DNA of 64,000 bases, from positions 62,001 to 126,000 of the forward strand of contig NZ_LVYV01000053.1 in the NCBI RefSeq assembly GCF_001618955.1. The letters are read 5' to 3'. Origin of the DNA: Tardiphaga robiniae. Its GTDB lineage: Bacteria; Pseudomonadota; Alphaproteobacteria; Rhizobiales; Xanthobacteraceae. The translations under genes were made by a program, and so were the position numbers. Under the pieces are notes generated by a model. The model did not search any database, was not told the origin of the DNA, and was given only the letters and a program-made list of their open reading frames with translations. Positions 43,197 through 52,910 of this stretch are shown in pieces; the first letter of the stretch is position 1; every line of letters begins with the position of its first letter.

Positions 43197-43484
43197 ATGA
43201 CGTATTACGTCTATCTGCTGGCCAGCCGAAAATACGGCACGCTATACATTGGCGTGACGAACGACCTTATACGGCGAGTCTACGAGCATCGTAGTAAGGT
43301 GGTTGACGGCTTCACGCGACGTTATGACGTCGACAAGCTCGTTTGGTTTGAGGTCTACGATGACGTCCTGTCGGCCATTGCGCGTGAGAAAGAACTCAAG
43401 AAATGGCGCCGCGACTGGAAGATCCGATTGATCGAAGAGCAAAATCCAAACTGGATGGATTTGTATCCGGTGCTTTCCGGCTGA
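43197..43484 (+). CDS. GIY-YIG nuclease family protein (UPF0213 type)
   Basis: 95 residues from the ATG at 43197; a GTG three codons earlier is possible. The core motif reads YYVYLLASRKYGTLYIGVTNDLIRR, that is the GIY (as YVY) and YIG elements with the catalytic Arg region, followed by FTRRYDVDKLVW, a Glu-containing REKELKKW helix and NPNWMDLYP. The domain is complete and stand-alone, like YhbQ and similar. It lies within palindromic repeats: a full copy upstream, a half copy beginning 11 bp after its stop. That layout suggests a link between the nuclease and the repeats. Confidence 0.88.
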   Translation: MTYYVYLLASRKYGTLYIGVTNDLIRRVYEHRSKVVDGFTRRYDVDKLVWFEVYDDVLSAIAREKELKKWRRDWKIRLIEEQNPNWMDLYPVLSG

Positions 43485-43494
43485 CGTGGAGTTT

Positions 43495-43613
43495 ATGGAT
43501 TCCGGGCCCGCGCAAAAGCGCGTCCTCAGACACACCAATTGGTGTGTCGGGGAATGACAATTGAGAGGTTTGCATTACAGCGACTGCGCCGCTTTCATGC
43601 GCCCCGGAATGAC
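43495..43613. repeat. Palindromic repeat, degenerate copies downstream of the GIY-YIG gene
   Basis: ATGGATTCCGGG (43495-43506) equals the inner arm of the upstream copy; CGGGGAATGACA (43548-43559) equals its outer arm; GCCCCGGAATGACC (43600-43613) is a further outer arm. Between them is the hairpin ACACACCAATTGGTGTGT (43530-43547). The order inner arm to outer arm is the same as in the right half of the upstream repeat. Confidence 0.7.
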
Positions 43614-43654
43614 CAACATTGGGGCCACTGCCGGATGACGAGAGAGCCAAACGA

Positions 43655-44548
43655 TCACCGCGCCGGCGGCACCGTTTCGATCAGCTTGCCGGTGAAAACG
43701 ATCGGGCCCGTGGCTGCACCGGTTGGCGAACCGCCTTCCGGCTCGACGGTCACGGCATAGGTGGCCTGATTGACGACGTCGGGATCATAGGCAGCGAGTG
43801 CAGCGCGCGATGTGAAGTCGTTGCTGCCGATCACGCCGAGCGAACGCGGACGCTGCAGCTTGTCGGACACAATCCAGAGCTCGTAGCTTTTGCCGGCCTG
43901 CGGTTCGGCGCCAACCTTGCGCACTGTAAAGTTTTTGGTCGCTGCATCGACAGTGAGGATGAATGCGGGTGACGCAGCGTCGGTCTGCAGCAAGGCGACG
44001 TATTGCGACTGAGCTGCTGCGGGCGGCGCGACCGGCGCTGGCGCCTGCACCACCTGCGTCGCTGCCTTCGGGCGTAAACCTGCCGGCAGCAATTCGGGGC
44101 GATAGGCCTGCACGGCGATCAGCGCAACAAGCATGGCGGCAATCGCGGTCATGCCGGTGGCGACACCGCGCCAGCGTTTTGCCTGGACCGAGAAATCAAT
44201 CACATTCGAACGATCGAGCGTCGGACGGTCAACTGTCGAACTATCAATGGAAGATGGTTCAGCGACAGCTGCAGCGACCGGCTGCGGCGCTTCCGGATGC
44301 ACGATCGCTTCTTGCGTATCGGCCAGACCGATCGCAACGCGGATTTTCTCCCAGACTTCAGGACGCGGCTCGACAAGGCCGACCATCTGATTCAAAACGC
44401 CGAGCTTGCGCTCCCACGCCTCGACCACCGCGGCAAAATCCTTGTCGACGGACATCATGGTCTCGACCTGCACGCGCTCTTCGGCACTGAGCGTGCCAAG
44501 CGCGTATTCCGCGGCAAGCGCGATATGGTCTTCGCTATAGGCCATCAT
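43655..44548 (-). CDS. Anti-sigma factor (RskA/ChrR-associated type), membrane-anchored
   Basis: 297 residues from the ATG at 44548, which overlaps the sigma factor stop. The N-terminal part (EDHIALAAEYALGTLSAEER) is the cytoplasmic zinc-less anti-sigma helix bundle typical of RskA. One membrane segment lies near 140-160 (MTAIAAMLVALIAVQAY). The C-terminal RskA domain in the periplasm includes AGKSYELWIVSDKLQRPRSLGVI. It should hold the ECF sigma factor inactive at the membrane until a periplasmic signal, perhaps oxidative, releases it. Confidence 0.85.
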   Translation of the reverse strand: MMAYSEDHIALAAEYALGTLSAEERVQVETMMSVDKDFAAVVEAWERKLGVLNQMVGLVEPRPEVWEKIRVAIGLADTQEAIVHPEAPQPVAAAVAEPSSIDSSTVDRPTLDRSNVIDFSVQAKRWRGVATGMTAIAAMLVALIAVQAYRPELLPAGLRPKAATQVVQAPAPVAPPAAAQSQYVALLQTDAASPAFILTVDAATKNFTVRKVGAEPQAGKSYELWIVSDKLQRPRSLGVIGSNDFTSRAALAAYDPDVVNQATYAVTVEPEGGSPTGAATGPIVFTGKLIETVPPAR

Positions 44549-45093
44549 GTCAGTCCCAGACACTCCCGGATGTCCATCATACTGCGGCGCAGCCACGTCT
44601 TCACTGTATTGACCGGCGCTTCGAACTTCGTCGCGAGTTGTTCGCGGCTCCAGCCATTGTAGTAAGCAAGCAGCACCAGTTTCTGCCGGTCCGGTTCAAG
44701 CCGGCCCACGCACTCCAACAAGCGCTTCAATTCTTCGGTCATTTCCTGACGCGCGAGCGGGTCAGGTGTATCGGCTGCCACTTCCATTGCAGCCGGCTCT
44801 TCCTCGATAGACGTTTCGCTTCTCTTGCGAACTACATCGATGGCCCGGTTACGAGCGATCGACGCCATCCACGTGATCGGCGAGGCAACACCGGGATTGA
44901 ATTGCCCGGCGCTGTTCCAGATCTTGACATACGTCTCCTGGATGACTTCCTCGGCGAGATCCTGTCTGCGCAAGATACGGAGCACGACACCAAAGAGTTT
45001 CGCGCGCGTTGCTGCATAGAGTCGCTCGAAGGCGACTTCATCCCCTTTGGCAACTGCGGCAAGAAGCCAGACCAGTTCAGCCGGCGTCAGCAT
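44545..45093 (-). CDS. ECF RNA polymerase sigma factor (SigK-like)
   Basis: 182 residues; GGGGAG lies 5 nt before the ATG. Region 2 has LAEEVIQETYVKIWNSA and ITWMASIARNRAIDVVRK, which bind core and melt the -10. Region 4 (LLAYYNGWSREQLATKFEAPVNTVKTWLRRS) is a clear helix-turn-helix. A linker rich in Glu joins them. The co-transcribed RskA-type gene makes it a SigK/RskA pair. ECF systems usually autoregulate; the 200-bp gap upstream is the likely promoter. Confidence 0.9.
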   Translation of the reverse strand: MLTPAELVWLLAAVAKGDEVAFERLYAATRAKLFGVVLRILRRQDLAEEVIQETYVKIWNSAGQFNPGVASPITWMASIARNRAIDVVRKRSETSIEEEPAAMEVAADTPDPLARQEMTEELKRLLECVGRLEPDRQKLVLLAYYNGWSREQLATKFEAPVNTVKTWLRRSMMDIRECLGLT

Positions 45094-45221
45094 TACGTCT
45101 CCCCAACCTCAATATACCTTTCGCCTTACGGAGGTGCCGCCCGGCGGTATTACCTGTCGTAACATAGATTATAGCAAGCGGGCCATGTCGCTGTTTATGC
45201 TGTGGATAGACCACAAACAGC

Positions 45222-45247
45222 AAACCCGGACCTCGCGGCCCGGGCTT
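45222..45247 (-). terminator. Probable terminator after fliI-fliJ
   Basis: On the minus strand an 11-bp stem (AAGCCCGGGCC with GGTCCGGGTTT, two G-T pairs) and a GCGA loop, followed by a weak TGCTGTTTG tract. It lies 46 bp after the fliJ stop. Confidence 0.55.
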
Positions 45248-45292
45248 GATGACTTCAATCTTTGAGGCTCGTTGGCTCGCCGCTTCTGCGGA

Positions 45293-45712
45293 TCAGGCCA
45301 CTGCGCCGATGCGGGCACGCATCAGGCCAATGCTGTCGAGGTCGGCCTGTTCGCGTGCGTTCTCTTCGTCGCGCGCGCGGGCCTGGTCGCGCTCGTCGAG
45401 CAGTTCGACCTTCTTGAGTTCCTCGAATGCTTCACTCAGCAATGCCTTCGCGTCTTCGAGCTGAACACGCAGCTCATCGGCCGAACGCGTCAGGTTCTCG
45501 CGACGCTGGATCGCGGCCTTGGCGTAGGTCGGGTAGGCAAAGTGGGTGGGATCCTGAATACCGGCGCGATCCTGTTCGGTCTGGATCTCGCGCTCGAGAT
45601 CGACCGACATGCGCTGGAAATCCGCGATCATGCCTTCGATCTGATTGACCCGGCGGCGCTTCTCATCGACCTGGAACTTCTTCAGGCGGATCAGGGTGTC
45701 ACGTGACTTCAT
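45293..45712 (-). CDS. fliJ: Flagellar export chaperone FliJ
   Basis: 139 residues from the ATG at 45712 (GGGGAG, 9 nt spacing); 14 upstream codons in frame are discarded. It is almost wholly alpha-helical and charged: DTLIRLKKFQVDEKRRRVNQIE, then a long coiled coil rich in Glu, Arg and Gln. This is the FliJ pattern in alphaproteobacteria. FliJ is the stalk of the export ATPase ring and links FliI to FlhA. It follows fliI on the same strand. Confidence 0.85.
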   Translation of the reverse strand: MKSRDTLIRLKKFQVDEKRRRVNQIEGMIADFQRMSVDLEREIQTEQDRAGIQDPTHFAYPTYAKAAIQRRENLTRSADELRVQLEDAKALLSEAFEELKKVELLDERDQARARDEENAREQADLDSIGLMRARIGAVA

Positions 45713-45821
45713 CGACTCATACTCCCCAGAAGTCCCAGTCTCAACGCGGGACACAACCGGCCGGCCGCAAGGGGCAGGCCGGCCGAAACTCGTCTCTGAG
45801 GGTCATGATGGCCTGACAAAG

Positions 45822-47147
45822 TTAGCGTTCCGTTTCCAAACTACCAACGATCTGTTGCAGTTGCTGATAACCTTGGGCCAGTCCGCAGACTTCGTCCTTC
45901 CGTTGTCGCAGGAATGCCTCAAGCGGCTCATGGAGCCGGATCGCCTCGTCCACTTCCGGACTGGAACCGGCGCGATAGGCGCCGAGCCGGATCAGCTCTT
46001 CCATATCCGAATAAGTCGCCATGATCTGCCGGGCCCGCGTGATCGTCGGCAAATAGGCCGGATCGCAGGACCGCGGCATGGTTCGCGACACCGACTTCAG
46101 GATATTGATAGCAGGATAGCGGCCGCGCTCGGCGATACCGCGTTGCATCACGATATGACCGTCGAGAATGCCGCGCACGGCGTCAGCAACGGGTTCGTTG
46201 TGATCGTCGCCGTCGACCAGCACCGTGAAGATGCCCGTGATGGAGCCTTCATCGGTGCCCGGCCCTGCCCGCTCCAGCAGTTTCGGCAGTTCGGTGAACA
46301 CCGTCGGCGTATAGCCTTTTGCAGTCGGCGGCTCGCCGACGGACAGACCGATCTCGCGCTGCGCCATGGCGAAACGCGTGACCGAGTCCATCATGCACAT
46401 GACGTCCTTGCCCTCATCGCGGAAGAACTCCGAGATCGACAGCGTCAGATAAGCCGCTTGGCGCCGCATCAGTGCAGGCTCGTCCGAAGTCGCCACGACT
46501 ACGACGGCGCGTGCGAGACCTTCTTCGCCCAAGTCCTCCTGCAAGAACTCCTGCACTTCACGGCCACGTTCGCCGATCAGGCCGATGACCGACACGTCGG
46601 CATCGACATTACGTGCCAGCATCGACAGCAGCACCGACTTGCCGACGCCGGAGCCCGCAAAGATGCCCATGCGCTGGCCGCGGCAGCAGGTCAGGAAGGT
46701 ATTGAGCGAGCGCACCCCGAGATCGAGCGGCGCGCCGACGCGTTTGCGAGAATGCGCCGGCGGCGGAGACGCGCGATATGGCATCGGTGCCGGACCCTGC
46801 AGCAACGTCCCCTTGCCGTCGATCGGCTCGCCCATGGCGTTCACGACGCGGCCGAGCCAGGCGATCGAGGGCCGCACCTGGCTGGCGGCATTGGCGATCA
46901 CCGCCCGGCAGCCGCGACGTACGCCTTCCAGTCCGGCGAAGGGCATCACCACGGCGTTGTCGCCACTGAAACCGATCACCTCGGCGGGGATGGAACGGCT
47001 TGTGCCGGTCTCGATGGTAATTCGGGCACCGACCGACATCGCGTGGATCGGCCCGGCCACCTCAACCATTAACCCGCGAACACCGACCACCCGGCCGTAA
47101 ATATTGACGCCATCGAGGTCAGTAATCTGTTCCGCAAGGGCTTTCAT
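45822..47147 (-). CDS. fliI: Flagellum-specific ATPase FliI
   Basis: 441 residues, the family length. Walker A GSGVGKS at 165-171, the [11 protein letters not shown] segment, Walker [15 protein letters not shown], and the [22 protein letters not shown] stretch conserved in FliI/YscN. It energises loading of flagellar export substrates as a hexamer with FliJ. It is divergent from ctrA, with 372 bp between, and a CtrA-like box lies 40 bp upstream of its start. Confidence 0.95.
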   Translation of the reverse strand: MKALAEQITDLDGVNIYGRVVGVRGLMVEVAGPIHAMSVGARITIETGTSRSIPAEVIGFSGDNAVVMPFAGLEGVRRGCRAVIANAASQVRPSIAWLGRVVNAMGEPIDGKGTLLQGPAPMPYRASPPPAHSRKRVGAPLDLGVRSLNTFLTCCRGQRMGIFAGSGVGKSVLLSMLARNVDADVSVIGLIGERGREVQEFLQEDLGEEGLARAVVVVATSDEPALMRRQAAYLTLSISEFFRDEGKDVMCMMDSVTRFAMAQREIGLSVGEPPTAKGYTPTVFTELPKLLERAGPGTDEGSITGIFTVLVDGDDHNEPVADAVRGILDGHIVMQRGIAERGRYPAINILKSVSRTMPRSCDPAYLPTITRARQIMATYSDMEELIRLGAYRAGSSPEVDEAIRLHEPLEAFLRQRKDEVCGLAQGYQQLQQIVGSLETER

Positions 47148-47519
47148 TGCAAAACCCTTAAGTTTCGCTTCATTGCCGGCTCGGCCTTAACCCCGTGTTT
47201 ACCCGCATCGTTAATCATTACGTCACTGTCTTGGATGACTGAGAGCATTCGCGCCATCAGAATGAAGGGGCGAGTCGATGGAGTCGGTTAGGTCCGGCTC
47301 TTAATGTGGAGCTTGAGCGGGTACGGGTACAAAAAGAGTCTTTGCTGCAACATCTTATGGCGATTCGACAAAAATTGCACGATTAGAGCTTGCGCTGAAG
47401 AATCAGGTTTTGTTAACCATATCCAGTCAGGATCCGAATCAGTTGTTCGTAGGCGTTTTTTGGTGCCGCAAGTATGGCGGCCGACCTGACGCCCGGAGCG
47501 GCGACTAAAGGGGACTGGC
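47148..47519. promoter_or_regulatory. fliI-ctrA divergent control region with clustered CcrM sites
   Basis: 372 bp with no gene. Six GANTC sites lie at 47272, 47281, 47336, 47362, 47400 and 47436, much denser than chance. A CtrA-like TTAA-CCCCGTG-TTTA is at 47187-47201, and TTAACCAT near 47413. The layout resembles the methylation-sensitive ctrA promoter of Caulobacter. Confidence 0.65.
47187..47201 (-). promoter_or_regulatory. CtrA-like box upstream of fliI
   Basis: TTAA-N7-TTTA, one base from the CtrA consensus TTAA-N7-TTAA. It is 40 bp from the fliI ATG. Confidence 0.45.
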
Positions 47520-48221
<702 letters not shown>

Positions 48222-48263
48222 GTTTCAAGCCGGCATAAGCGTCACTCCCCGAAAGTTCTCACG

Positions 48264-48292
48264 AAACCCCGCCAGCAGGCGGGGTTTTTGTT
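48264..48292 (+). terminator. Rho-independent terminator of ctrA
   Basis: Perfect 10-bp stem, AAACCCCGCC (48264-48273) with its complement (48278-48287), AGCA loop, then TTTTTGTTT. It lies 42 bp after the ctrA stop. Confidence 0.9.
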
Positions 48293-48379
48293 TGCGCGGA
48301 TGAACTCTCCCATTGCTCGCCGAGACGAATACAATGAGCGGTATCGAGCGATGTCGCTTGAAGCGCATTCGGGGGCGGA

Positions 48380-48790
48380 ATGGTTCTGCAATCTCTGGTC
48401 GGGCTGCCGGCCTTTCTGGTCTACTTCTGTACCGGCATCGTCGCCGTGATGCTCTATCTGTTCGTCTATCTGCGCGTGACCGCACATGACGAGTTCGCAC
48501 TGATCCGCAAGGATTGCGCGCCGGCTGCGATCGCGCTCGGGCTCAGCCTGCTCGGCTTCGTGCTGCCGGTGGCCAGCGCCATCGTCCACTCCGCCAATGT
48601 GGTCGACTGCCTGATCTGGGCGATCATCGCGCTGATCGTGCAGATCGCCGTCTATTTCATTCTTCGCATTCCGGTGCCGCAATTGTCGGATCGCATAGCC
48701 AATGGCGAGATGGCCCCGGCCCTCTGGCTCGGCCTCGCCTCCCTTGCTGCCGGCGTGCTGAACGCTGCCTCCATGGTGTATTCGCCATGA
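48380..48790 (+). CDS. DUF350 family membrane protein
   Basis: 136 residues with four membrane segments (residues about 7-28, 48-68, 75-95 and 110-130). The charged segment between TM1 and TM2 (THDEFALIRKDCAPAAIALG-type) and VDCLIWAIIALIVQIAVYFI are the DUF350 (UPF0719) pattern. Its stop overlaps the next start as ATGA. DUF350 genes sit beside ATP-grasp GspS-like and DUF1190 genes in several bacteria, as here, and are thought to act in membrane maintenance. Confidence 0.85.
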   Translation: MVLQSLVGLPAFLVYFCTGIVAVMLYLFVYLRVTAHDEFALIRKDCAPAAIALGLSLLGFVLPVASAIVHSANVVDCLIWAIIALIVQIAVYFILRIPVPQLSDRIANGEMAPALWLGLASLAAGVLNAASMVYSP

Positions 48791-49185
48791 CCAGCGGGCC
48801 CGCAAAGAACTTCGGCAAGCGCCAACCCGTGCAACCGATGCATGAGGAAGCTCCGTCGCGCAAACGTTCCAACCATGTGGCGCTCCTGCTCATGGGCACC
48901 ATGGCCCTGGGCGGCGGTGCCTATGCGCTGATGCCGAGCGAACATTGCGACCCGAACCGCGCGGCCATCGCCGGCCAGCAGCAGGAGTGTCAGCAGCGCA
49001 GTTCGTCGTCATCCTCCGGCGGCCATGGTTATTCAGGGGGCAGCAACAGTTCCTCCGGACGCAGCAACTTCGCCAGCACCGGATCGTCATCCAGCGGCGG
49101 ATATGACAGCTCGTCATCCAGCAGCAGCCACGTAACCCATGGTGGCTTCGGCTCCTTCGCCTCGCATTTCTCCGGCGGCGGCTAG
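48787..49185 (+). CDS. YgiB/DUF1190-like Ser/Gly-rich protein
   Basis: 132 residues from the ATG at 48787, overlapping the DUF350 stop. A membrane or lipid-anchor stretch (HVALLLMGTMALGGGAYALM) is followed by a Cys-containing piece (EHCDPNRAAIAGQQQECQQ) and a Ser/Gly-rich tail ending HVTHGGFGSFASHFSGGG. The ending GGFGSxAxHFSGG is characteristic of DUF1190 proteins. In enterobacteria ygiB is followed by ygiC, as here. The role is unknown, presumably as a substrate or partner of the ATP-grasp ligase. Confidence 0.75.
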   Translation: MTSGPAKNFGKRQPVQPMHEEAPSRKRSNHVALLLMGTMALGGGAYALMPSEHCDPNRAAIAGQQQECQQRSSSSSSGGHGYSGGSNSSSGRSNFASTGSSSSGGYDSSSSSSSHVTHGGFGSFASHFSGGG

Positions 49186-49191
49186 TTTTTC

Positions 49192-50349
49192 ATGCAACGC
49201 ATCGCATGTTCCGAGCGTGACGATTGGCAGGCCACAGCGGCCGCGACGGGCTTCGTATTTCATACCGAGGCCGGCGACCGCTATTGGGACGAGCGCGCCT
49301 ACTACGCCTTCACGCTGGATGAGATCGAGCGTCAGATCGAAGCCCCGACCGCCGAACTCAACGCGATGTGCCGCGAGCTGGTGAGCCGTGCGGTCAAGGA
49401 TGAGCGCTATCTGCGGCTACTGAAGATTCCGCAGGCCTACTGGACCTTCATCGCCGCAAGCTGGCAACGGAGCGATCCCAGCCTCTACGGCCGCTTCGAT
49501 TTCCAGTTCGACGGCAAAGGTCCGGCAAAGCTGCTCGAATACAATGCGGACACGCCAACCTCACTGTTCGAGGCCGCGGTGTTTCAATGGACCTGGCTCG
49601 AACAGGCGATCGAGCGCCAGATCATCCCGAAGCGGGCCGATCAATACAACTCGCTGCATGAGCGGCTCATCGAGGCCTGGCGCAAGATCGGCGCCGACAA
49701 AGCCATTCATCTCGCAGCCGCCATGGACAATGCCGAGGACCGCGGCACAGTGCAGTACCTCGCCGATGTCGCGCAGCAAGGCGGCCTCACACCGGCGCTG
49801 ATCGACATCAAGGACATCGGTTATGCCGACACCGGGCACTTCGTCGATCTCAAGGACCAGCCGATCGACCTGATGTTCAAGCTTTATCCGTGGGAGTGGA
49901 TGTTCCGCGAGGCATTCGGCAGCCGTCTGAAAGGCGCATCGACGCGCTGGATCGAGCCACCGTGGAAAGCCATTCTGTCCAACAAGGGCATCCTGCCGCT
50001 GCTATGGGCGATGTTTCCGAACCACCCGAACCTGCTGCCGGCTTATTTCGACGATGATGCTGCAGCCACCGAGCTCGGCACATCCTATGTGCGCAAGCCG
50101 CTCTATTCGCGCGAAGGCGCCAATGTCACGCTGGTGAGCGGCGGCAGCGCCATCGATGCGCAGCCCGGTCCCTATGGCGAAGAAGGTTTCATTCGGCAGA
50201 TGCTAATGCCGCTGCCGAACTTTGCGGATCAGTATCCGGTGCTGGGCAGCTGGCTGGTCGATGACGTGCCATGCGGGCTCTCGATCCGCGAGGATGAGAA
50301 TCCGATCACCGGCAACATGTCACGCTTCATTCCGCACGCGATCCTGTGA
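49192..50349 (+). CDS. Glutathionylspermidine synthase-family ATP-grasp ligase (YgiC-like)
   Basis: 385 residues, the size of the synthetase domain alone; the amidase half of true Gsp is absent. Recognisable pieces: AYYAFTLDEIE at the start, FQFDGKGPAKLLEYNADTPTSLFEAAVFQW, IEPPWKAILSNKGILPLLW, and YVRKPLYSREGANV, the last typical of the ATP-grasp lid. It starts six bases after the DUF1190-like stop. Related proteins (YgiC, YjfC) do not make glutathionylspermidine; they probably join a peptide amine to an unknown acceptor. Confidence 0.85.
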   Translation: MQRIACSERDDWQATAAATGFVFHTEAGDRYWDERAYYAFTLDEIERQIEAPTAELNAMCRELVSRAVKDERYLRLLKIPQAYWTFIAASWQRSDPSLYGRFDFQFDGKGPAKLLEYNADTPTSLFEAAVFQWTWLEQAIERQIIPKRADQYNSLHERLIEAWRKIGADKAIHLAAAMDNAEDRGTVQYLADVAQQGGLTPALIDIKDIGYADTGHFVDLKDQPIDLMFKLYPWEWMFREAFGSRLKGASTRWIEPPWKAILSNKGILPLLWAMFPNHPNLLPAYFDDDAAATELGTSYVRKPLYSREGANVTLVSGGSAIDAQPGPYGEEGFIRQMLMPLPNFADQYPVLGSWLVDDVPCGLSIREDENPITGNMSRFIPHAIL

Positions 50350-50355
50350 TGGCAC

Positions 50356-51237
50356 TCAGCGTGCCGGCGAAGCTGCGGCCTTGAGACCCACAGGTGTCAT
50401 GCTCGGCACGATCGACGGTGCGGCACGCAAAACGTTCGGGCGGTACAGGCCACGCTTGTCGGCATACGGCTTGAACGCATCGGTCAGACCGACAACGGTC
50501 TCTGCGGCACCCAGCGCCAGGAAGCCATCAGGCTCCGTGCACTTGGCCAGACGACCGAATATCTGCGTCTTCATCTCCTGATCGAAATAGATCAGCACGT
50601 TGCGGCAGAAGATGATGTCGAATTTGCCCATGCTGGAGAAGTCCTGCAGCAGATTGAGCGGCTTGTACTGGATCATCGACCGGATCTCCGGATTGATCTG
50701 CCACATCTCGCCGGTCTGCTTGAAGTATTTGACCAGCAGCTGGATCGGCAATCCGCGCTGGACTTCGAACTGGGTGTAGATGCCCGACTTCGACTTCTCG
50801 AGCACCTGCTGCGAGATATCCGTGCCGATGATCTCGATCCGCCATCCGGCGAGCTGGGCGCTCATTTCCTTGATGGTCATCGCGATCGAATACGGCTCCT
50901 GACCGGTAGACGCAGCCGCACACCAGATTCGCAGGCTCTTGCGGGCCGCACGTGCCTGGATCATCTCCGGCAGCACGACATCGCGCAGATGGTCGAATGG
51001 AAGCTTGTCGCGGAAGAAGAAGGTTTCGTTGGTGGTCATCGCCTCGACCACGTCGGACGCTAGCGTCGACGAGCCGTTCTTGATCTTCTGAACCAGCTCA
51101 TCAAGGCCCGACAGATTGGCCTTGCGTGCGAGCGGCATCAGCCGGCTTTCGACCAGATACTGCTTGTCAGCAGACAGATCGAGACCCGAACGTTCCTTCA
51201 GGAACTTGCGCAGGAAATCGTAGTCTGCCGGTATCAT
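50356..51237 (-). CDS. cheR: Chemotaxis protein methyltransferase CheR
   Basis: 293 residues from the ATG at 51237, which overlaps the cheB stop by 4 bp. The N-terminal helical domain ([25 protein letters not shown]) precedes the SAM domain with [10 protein letters not shown], the [12 protein letters not shown] motif I, GTDIS and FCRNVLIYF. CheR methylates glutamates of chemoreceptors with SAM and, with CheB, sets adaptation. It is the last gene of the cheAWYBR operon. No receptor gene is in the window. Confidence 0.93.
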   Translation of the reverse strand: MIPADYDFLRKFLKERSGLDLSADKQYLVESRLMPLARKANLSGLDELVQKIKNGSSTLASDVVEAMTTNETFFFRDKLPFDHLRDVVLPEMIQARAARKSLRIWCAAASTGQEPYSIAMTIKEMSAQLAGWRIEIIGTDISQQVLEKSKSGIYTQFEVQRGLPIQLLVKYFKQTGEMWQINPEIRSMIQYKPLNLLQDFSSMGKFDIIFCRNVLIYFDQEMKTQIFGRLAKCTEPDGFLALGAAETVVGLTDAFKPYADKRGLYRPNVLRAAPSIVPSMTPVGLKAAASPAR

Positions 51238-52400
51238 GACCGATCTCCCGAGAAAAGACGAACCACTTTCGAACCGATCTGATTGAGCGGCAGGATAGCC
51301 GAGCAAATGCCCGCATTGGCGGCAGCGCCGGGCATACCCCACACCACGCTCGATGCTTCGTCCTGCGCGATGACATTGCCGCCAGCCGCGACGATATCCT
51401 TGCCGCCGCGCATGCCGTCCGAACCCATGCCTGTCAGCACGACGGCGAGGATGGCGCCGTGCCAGACGTCGATGGCAGACGTGAACAGTGGATCGACAGC
51501 AGGCTTGCAGAAATTCACCGGCGGACCGTCATCAAGCGCGATGGCAATGTTGGCACCCTGCTTGACGGCGCGCATATGCTTGCCGCCTGGCGCGAGGTAG
51601 ATCTGACCGGCCTTGACGAGTTCGCCATCGACACCTTCGCGAGCCGGACGCTTGCTGGCGCGCGCAAGATGTTCGGCGAGAATGGTCGTAAAGGTCGGCG
51701 GCATATGCTGCGTGATCAGCACCGGCACCTTGTCGATCACAGCGCCGATTTCGGCAACCAGCGTCATCAGGGCCTGCGGACCGCCAGTGGACGAACCGAT
51801 CAGCAGCGCGCGTGGCATAGTGGCACTGAAAGGACGCTTCACAAGCTGCGCCTGCGCGGCGATTGATGTGACGGACCGGAATGACGGCGCAGCCTCACGC
51901 GCCGCGGGAGATGGCACGATCGACGGCGTCGTCGCCGACTTGAGGCGGCGAACCTTCGCGCCAAGATGACGTATCTTCTGCAACAGGTCGTGCTTGAAGA
52001 TGTCGGCTGCGGAAATCTCCCGGGTGCTCTCCGGTTTCGGAATGTAGTCGGCGGCGCCGAGTGACATCGCCTTGAAGCTGATCTCCGCGTTGCGGCGGGT
52101 CAGCGTCGACGCCATGATGATAATGAGATTCCGCTTCTTCGCCAGCAGCTGCGGCAGCGCCGAAATGCCATCGAGCTCCGGCATTTCGATATCGAGAATC
52201 GCAACGTCGGGATTGATGCGCTCGATCTGGTTGACGGCATCGAGACCGGTGCGGAGCGAGGCCGCGACGGCCATGTCCGGCTCGGCCTCGATCCAGCGTG
52301 AGATCAGGCCGCGAATGACCACGGAGTCGTCCACCACCATGACTCGCAGTGGCTCATACCGCGAATCGACAACAGGAGGACTTATCACATCAACACTCAT
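51234..52400 (-). CDS. cheB: Chemotaxis response regulator methylesterase CheB
   Basis: 388 residues from the ATG at 52400; 17 codons upstream in frame are discarded. Receiver with D70 ([12 protein letters not shown]), a linker rich in Ser/Thr/Ala, and the methylesterase domain with the catalytic Ser in GSSTGGPQA, His in ITQHMPP and Asp in GMGSDGMRG. Phosphorylated by CheA, it removes methyl groups from receptors. Overlaps cheR by 4 bp; separated from cheY by 99 bp. Confidence 0.94.
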   Translation of the reverse strand: MSVDVISPPVVDSRYEPLRVMVVDDSVVIRGLISRWIEAEPDMAVAASLRTGLDAVNQIERINPDVAILDIEMPELDGISALPQLLAKKRNLIIIMASTLTRRNAEISFKAMSLGAADYIPKPESTREISAADIFKHDLLQKIRHLGAKVRRLKSATTPSIVPSPAAREAAPSFRSVTSIAAQAQLVKRPFSATMPRALLIGSSTGGPQALMTLVAEIGAVIDKVPVLITQHMPPTFTTILAEHLARASKRPAREGVDGELVKAGQIYLAPGGKHMRAVKQGANIAIALDDGPPVNFCKPAVDPLFTSAIDVWHGAILAVVLTGMGSDGMRGGKDIVAAGGNVIAQDEASSVVWGMPGAAANAGICSAILPLNQIGSKVVRLFSGDRS

Positions 52401-52499
52401 GAACTCACCGGACGCAACACAACGCGACAAATGCACTGAAAAAATGCACAAACAAAAAGACAGGCGCCGGAAGTCAAATAAAGAATTCCGGCGTGGATT

Positions 52500-52865
52500 T
52501 TAGATCAGGCCGACTTCCTGAAACTTCGCCGACACGATTTCCTTGTCGAACGGTTTCATGATGTATTCGTTCGCGCCGGCGTGCAGGGCGCGCGCGATGT
52601 GAGCCACATCGTTCTCCGTCGTGCAGAACACGACCTTCGGAACGTCGCCGCCAGGCATACGGCGCAGGTTGCGCAGGAACTCGTAACCATCCATCACCGG
52701 CATGTTCCAATCGAGCAGAACAGCGTCCGGCAGGTTCTGCTTGCAGATTTCGAGCGCTTTCTCGCCGTCTTCAGCTTCGGTGATCTCGAAATCGAGACCT
52801 TCGAGAATCCGACGGGCGACCTTACGGATGACACTGGAGTCATCGACAACCAGACACGTCTTCAT
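52500..52865 (-). CDS. cheY: CheY-type single-domain response regulator
   Basis: 121 residues from the ATG at 52865. Acidic residues D8 and D9, phosphorylation site D52 (VLLDWNMPVMDG), Thr in FCTTEND and Lys in YIMKPFDKE. It carries CheA's phosphoryl group to the flagellar motor, or acts as a phosphate sink. It lies between cheW and cheB. The DWNMPVMDG sequence is of the alphaproteobacterial che-operon type. Confidence 0.92.
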   Translation of the reverse strand: MKTCLVVDDSSVIRKVARRILEGLDFEITEAEDGEKALEICKQNLPDAVLLDWNMPVMDGYEFLRNLRRMPGGDVPKVVFCTTENDVAHIARALHAGANEYIMKPFDKEIVSAKFQEVGLI

Positions 52866-52910
52866 GTGAGCCTCATTTCCACCGCGGACAAAATTGTCCA
52901 AGTGCTGGTC

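Noticed and set aside
51872-51884. CCGGAATGACGG resembling the palindromic repeat arm
   Set aside because: It lies inside cheB coding sequence with no partner arm nearby; a chance match.
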